A DNA stretch of 64,000 bases from Faecalicatena sp. Marseille-Q4148 (lineage in GTDB: Bacteria; Bacillota; Clostridia; Lachnospirales; Lachnospiraceae). The notes beneath the pieces were generated by a model. That model saw only the letters and a list, made by a program, of their open reading frames with translations. It did no database searches and was not told where the DNA came from. Made by a program: the position numbers and the translations under genes. The stretch is taken from the NCBI GenBank assembly GCA_018228665.1, contig CP073692.1, positions 1,934,046 to 1,998,045 on the forward strand, given 5' to 3'. Below, piece by piece: positions 62,585 to 64,000 of the stretch (its first letter is position 1; each line of letters opens with the position of its first letter).

Positions 62585-62589
62585 CTTTT

Positions 62590-63609
62590 TTATTCTTCCT
62601 CTATTTCTTCTTGATTCCGATATAAATTTTTCAACTTTAATAATTCATCCTCACATTTTTTGTTTTCATTTTTAATTTTTAAAATATTCTTTTTTGTTTT
62701 TTCCACTTCACTTTTCGTTTCTTTTTGCATACCTTTAAGTTGTTTTAATTTAATTTTATTCTTCGAGATTTTATCTTCTAACTTTCGAATCTGTTCACAT
62801 ACATGCTCGTATCCTGCCTCAGCACTTGAAAAATCATATTCATTTACATTGAAATCTAAATCCAATGGTACTATCATAACTGGCTTTGTAATATTATGAT
62901 TTTCAATATTTTCTTTAAACCGCCTATAAGCATCATTTAAGCTAACAACACCGTCACTCATTAATTTTTTCAAATTATCAGCCGCAACAATATAAATGTA
63001 CAAACCGATTTCTGCTTGCTTATTTATTGCAGAAACCAGTCTAAACATATCTTTATATACCATTGCCCAATTTCCAAATTGGATTTCGCCAATAATATTA
63101 AATATATCTGATGGCATTTCTAATTCTTCTTCATATTTTTTCGGATGTTGAACCTCAATAAACATTTCCCAATCTTGTTTTGTTTTTGGAGACCTAATAT
63201 ATTGATCAAATATTTCTTGTCCATTTCTAGCTGCATTTATACCATAACAGTAATTCCAAAAACGATAAAAATTTGTTAATTTATCATATCGTGAAAAATC
63301 AAATTCTCCTTTTCCAGATACCGGCGGTAAAAAGCTTCCAAAAACAACATTCGTTTCCCCTTCAATTCCCGGTATCAATTTTAATTTAGCTCTGATTGCT
63401 TCATTTAACGAATTTGCATTTATACCATGAGGAAACTTACGTTTTCTTTTTACATATCCTACCTGATATTCTCCCTCAAGCAAATGTAAGATATTATCTA
63501 TCTCATCTTTATGTAAATCATATTTGTCTTTTGCCCCATTAAAAAAGTATGGAGTTCGAGTGACAAATTTCAACTCTATTGGATATGCAATCGTTTTTTT
63601 TCCTGCCAT
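62590..63609 (-). CDS. Putative type II restriction endonuclease (BglII/BstYI-like) with C-terminal coiled coil
   Basis: This 339-residue protein has a central segment PSDIFNIIGEIQFGNWAMVYKD, where Asp168, Glu175 and Gln177 would form the E-x-Q variant of the nuclease site seen in BglII and BstYI. Hydrophobic strands follow (EIGLYIYIVAAD, KPVMIVPLDLDF). Residues about 265-339 form a Lys/Glu-rich coiled coil, which those enzymes lack. It starts 3 nt after the stop of the Sau3AI-like gene, so the two are co-expressed. If the assignment holds, its specificity (AGATCT- or RGATCY-type) would lie within GATC. A non-catalytic partner of the first nuclease is an alternative. Confidence 0.5.
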   Translation of the reverse strand: MAGKKTIAYPIELKFVTRTPYFFNGAKDKYDLHKDEIDNILHLLEGEYQVGYVKRKRKFPHGINANSLNEAIRAKLKLIPGIEGETNVVFGSFLPPVSGKGEFDFSRYDKLTNFYRFWNYCYGINAARNGQEIFDQYIRSPKTKQDWEMFIEVQHPKKYEEELEMPSDIFNIIGEIQFGNWAMVYKDMFRLVSAINKQAEIGLYIYIVAADNLKKLMSDGVVSLNDAYRRFKENIENHNITKPVMIVPLDLDFNVNEYDFSSAEAGYEHVCEQIRKLEDKISKNKIKLKQLKGMQKETKSEVEKTKKNILKIKNENKKCEDELLKLKNLYRNQEEIEEE

Positions 63610-63612
63610 AAA

Positions 63613-64000
63613 TTACTCCTCTATCAATTTTTTATCTAACTGTGACAAAACATAACTATTATTTAACCAAAAACACTGTTTCGTGAACATTCTTCCATCT
63701 GGAAGTTCATCAGTATCTTTAGCATCTTTTCCATGAGGTCTTACATGGCATACCGGATTTTCTGATGCTTTTGGAAAATTATTATAATTCTTTCCGTTTT
63801 TCTTTTCTATCTGAAGACCATCACGGAGTACTTTTTGTGTCTTTTCCCACACTGATTTTACATTACCTTCCAAATCATTATAAGGAATATTCCAAAACTG
63901 ACATCCTTTCAGCCGAAGGTCTCCCTGTTGATCATACTTATATACAACAAAAAGGAATCTTGTTTCACGCAAATAGTTTCCAAATGTGGAGTCATCCCAA
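63613..64000 (-). CDS. Sau3AI-family type II restriction endonuclease, C-terminal part
   Basis: The minus-strand frame is open from the right edge of the window to a stop at 63613, about 128 residues. It matches the C-terminal regulatory (MutH-like) domain of Sau3AI: WDDSTFGNYLRETRFLFVV, then GCQFWNIPYNDLEGNVKSVW, ENPVCHVRPHGKD, and LPDGRMFTKQCFWLNN. Sau3AI cuts before GATC and its partner makes 5-methylcytosine there. The N-terminal catalytic domain lies beyond the window. Confidence 0.88.
   Translation of the reverse strand, partial: WDDSTFGNYLRETRFLFVVYKYDQQGDLRLKGCQFWNIPYNDLEGNVKSVWEKTQKVLRDGLQIEKKNGKNYNNFPKASENPVCHVRPHGKDAKDTDELPDGRMFTKQCFWLNNSYVLSQLDKKLIEE

Noticed and set aside
1..64000. 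CRISPR arrays, tRNA and rRNA genes, antibiotic-resistance genes
   Set aside because: I looked for regularly spaced repeats, tRNA-like cloverleaves, rRNA stretches and known resistance families; none was seen.

Overview
The window comes from a low-GC Gram-positive gut-type Clostridia genome, most likely Lachnospiraceae (a [Ruminococcus]/Mediterraneibacter/Blautia-like host). The assignment rests on the rplJL and rpoBC sequences, an L10 leader, Firmicutes-style ribosome sites and terminators, the Tn916/Tn5397-type mobile element, and the raffinose/sucrose-phosphorylase sugar locus. No rRNA, tRNA or CRISPR array was found.

Layout. 1-3.1 kb: a minus-strand surface-polymer acetylation operon (DUF4358 protein, MBOAT O-acyltransferase, DHHW/AlgJ-like protein running off the left edge). 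3.2-29.0 kb: an N-acetylmuramoyl-L-alanine amidase gene split in two by a ~25.0-kb integrative conjugative element (ICE). The two halves (28955-28992 and 3189-3918) rejoin perfectly in frame (38 + 730 = 768 nt) around a GG dinucleotide, which fixes both ICE ends to the base. The ICE carries a TndX-like large serine recombinase, Tn916-type regulators (orf7, orf8, orf9, orf6), a full mating apparatus (orf13-orf17, orf19, orf20 relaxase, orf21 coupling ATPase, two DUF961 proteins), an oriT hairpin, two ArdA antirestriction paralogues, a thioester/VaFE surface protein and an IS. The slot that holds tet(M) in Tn916 instead holds a DUF3796/XRE cassette, and no antibiotic-resistance gene was recognised.

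29.2-32.6 kb: a plus-strand trio (ParB-like/BMP fusion, metallophosphoesterase, Cof-type HAD phosphatase). 32.7-38.5 kb: minus-strand GH35 beta-galactosidase, topoisomerase III, M28 peptidase and GNAT acetyltransferase. 38.7-47.8 kb: rpoC, rpoB, rplL, rplJ with an L10 autoregulatory leader and two clear promoters. 47.9-49.3 kb: an AraC regulator and an Ogt DNA repair methyltransferase. 49.4-57.1 kb: an msm/raf-type operon (alpha-galactosidase, sucrose phosphorylase, two ABC permeases, a binding lipoprotein) with a divergent AraC activator. It imports raffinose-family sugars, removes galactose, and phosphorolyses the sucrose; the transporter ATPase is not encoded here.

57.1-59.2 kb: a complete IS1182-family element with 13-bp inverted ends. 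59.2 kb to the right edge: a defence island abutting an orphan 54-bp tail of tuf (EF-Tu). It encodes a Sau3AI-family restriction endonuclease (5' end beyond the window), a second putative nuclease with a BglII/BstYI-like E-x-Q motif and a coiled-coil tail, a C5-cytosine methyltransferase, and a GmrSD-like DUF262/DUF1524 protein, all on the minus strand. The methyltransferase promoter carries a palindrome centred on GATC, the predicted recognition sequence. This island and the precisely mapped ICE are the parts most worth following up.
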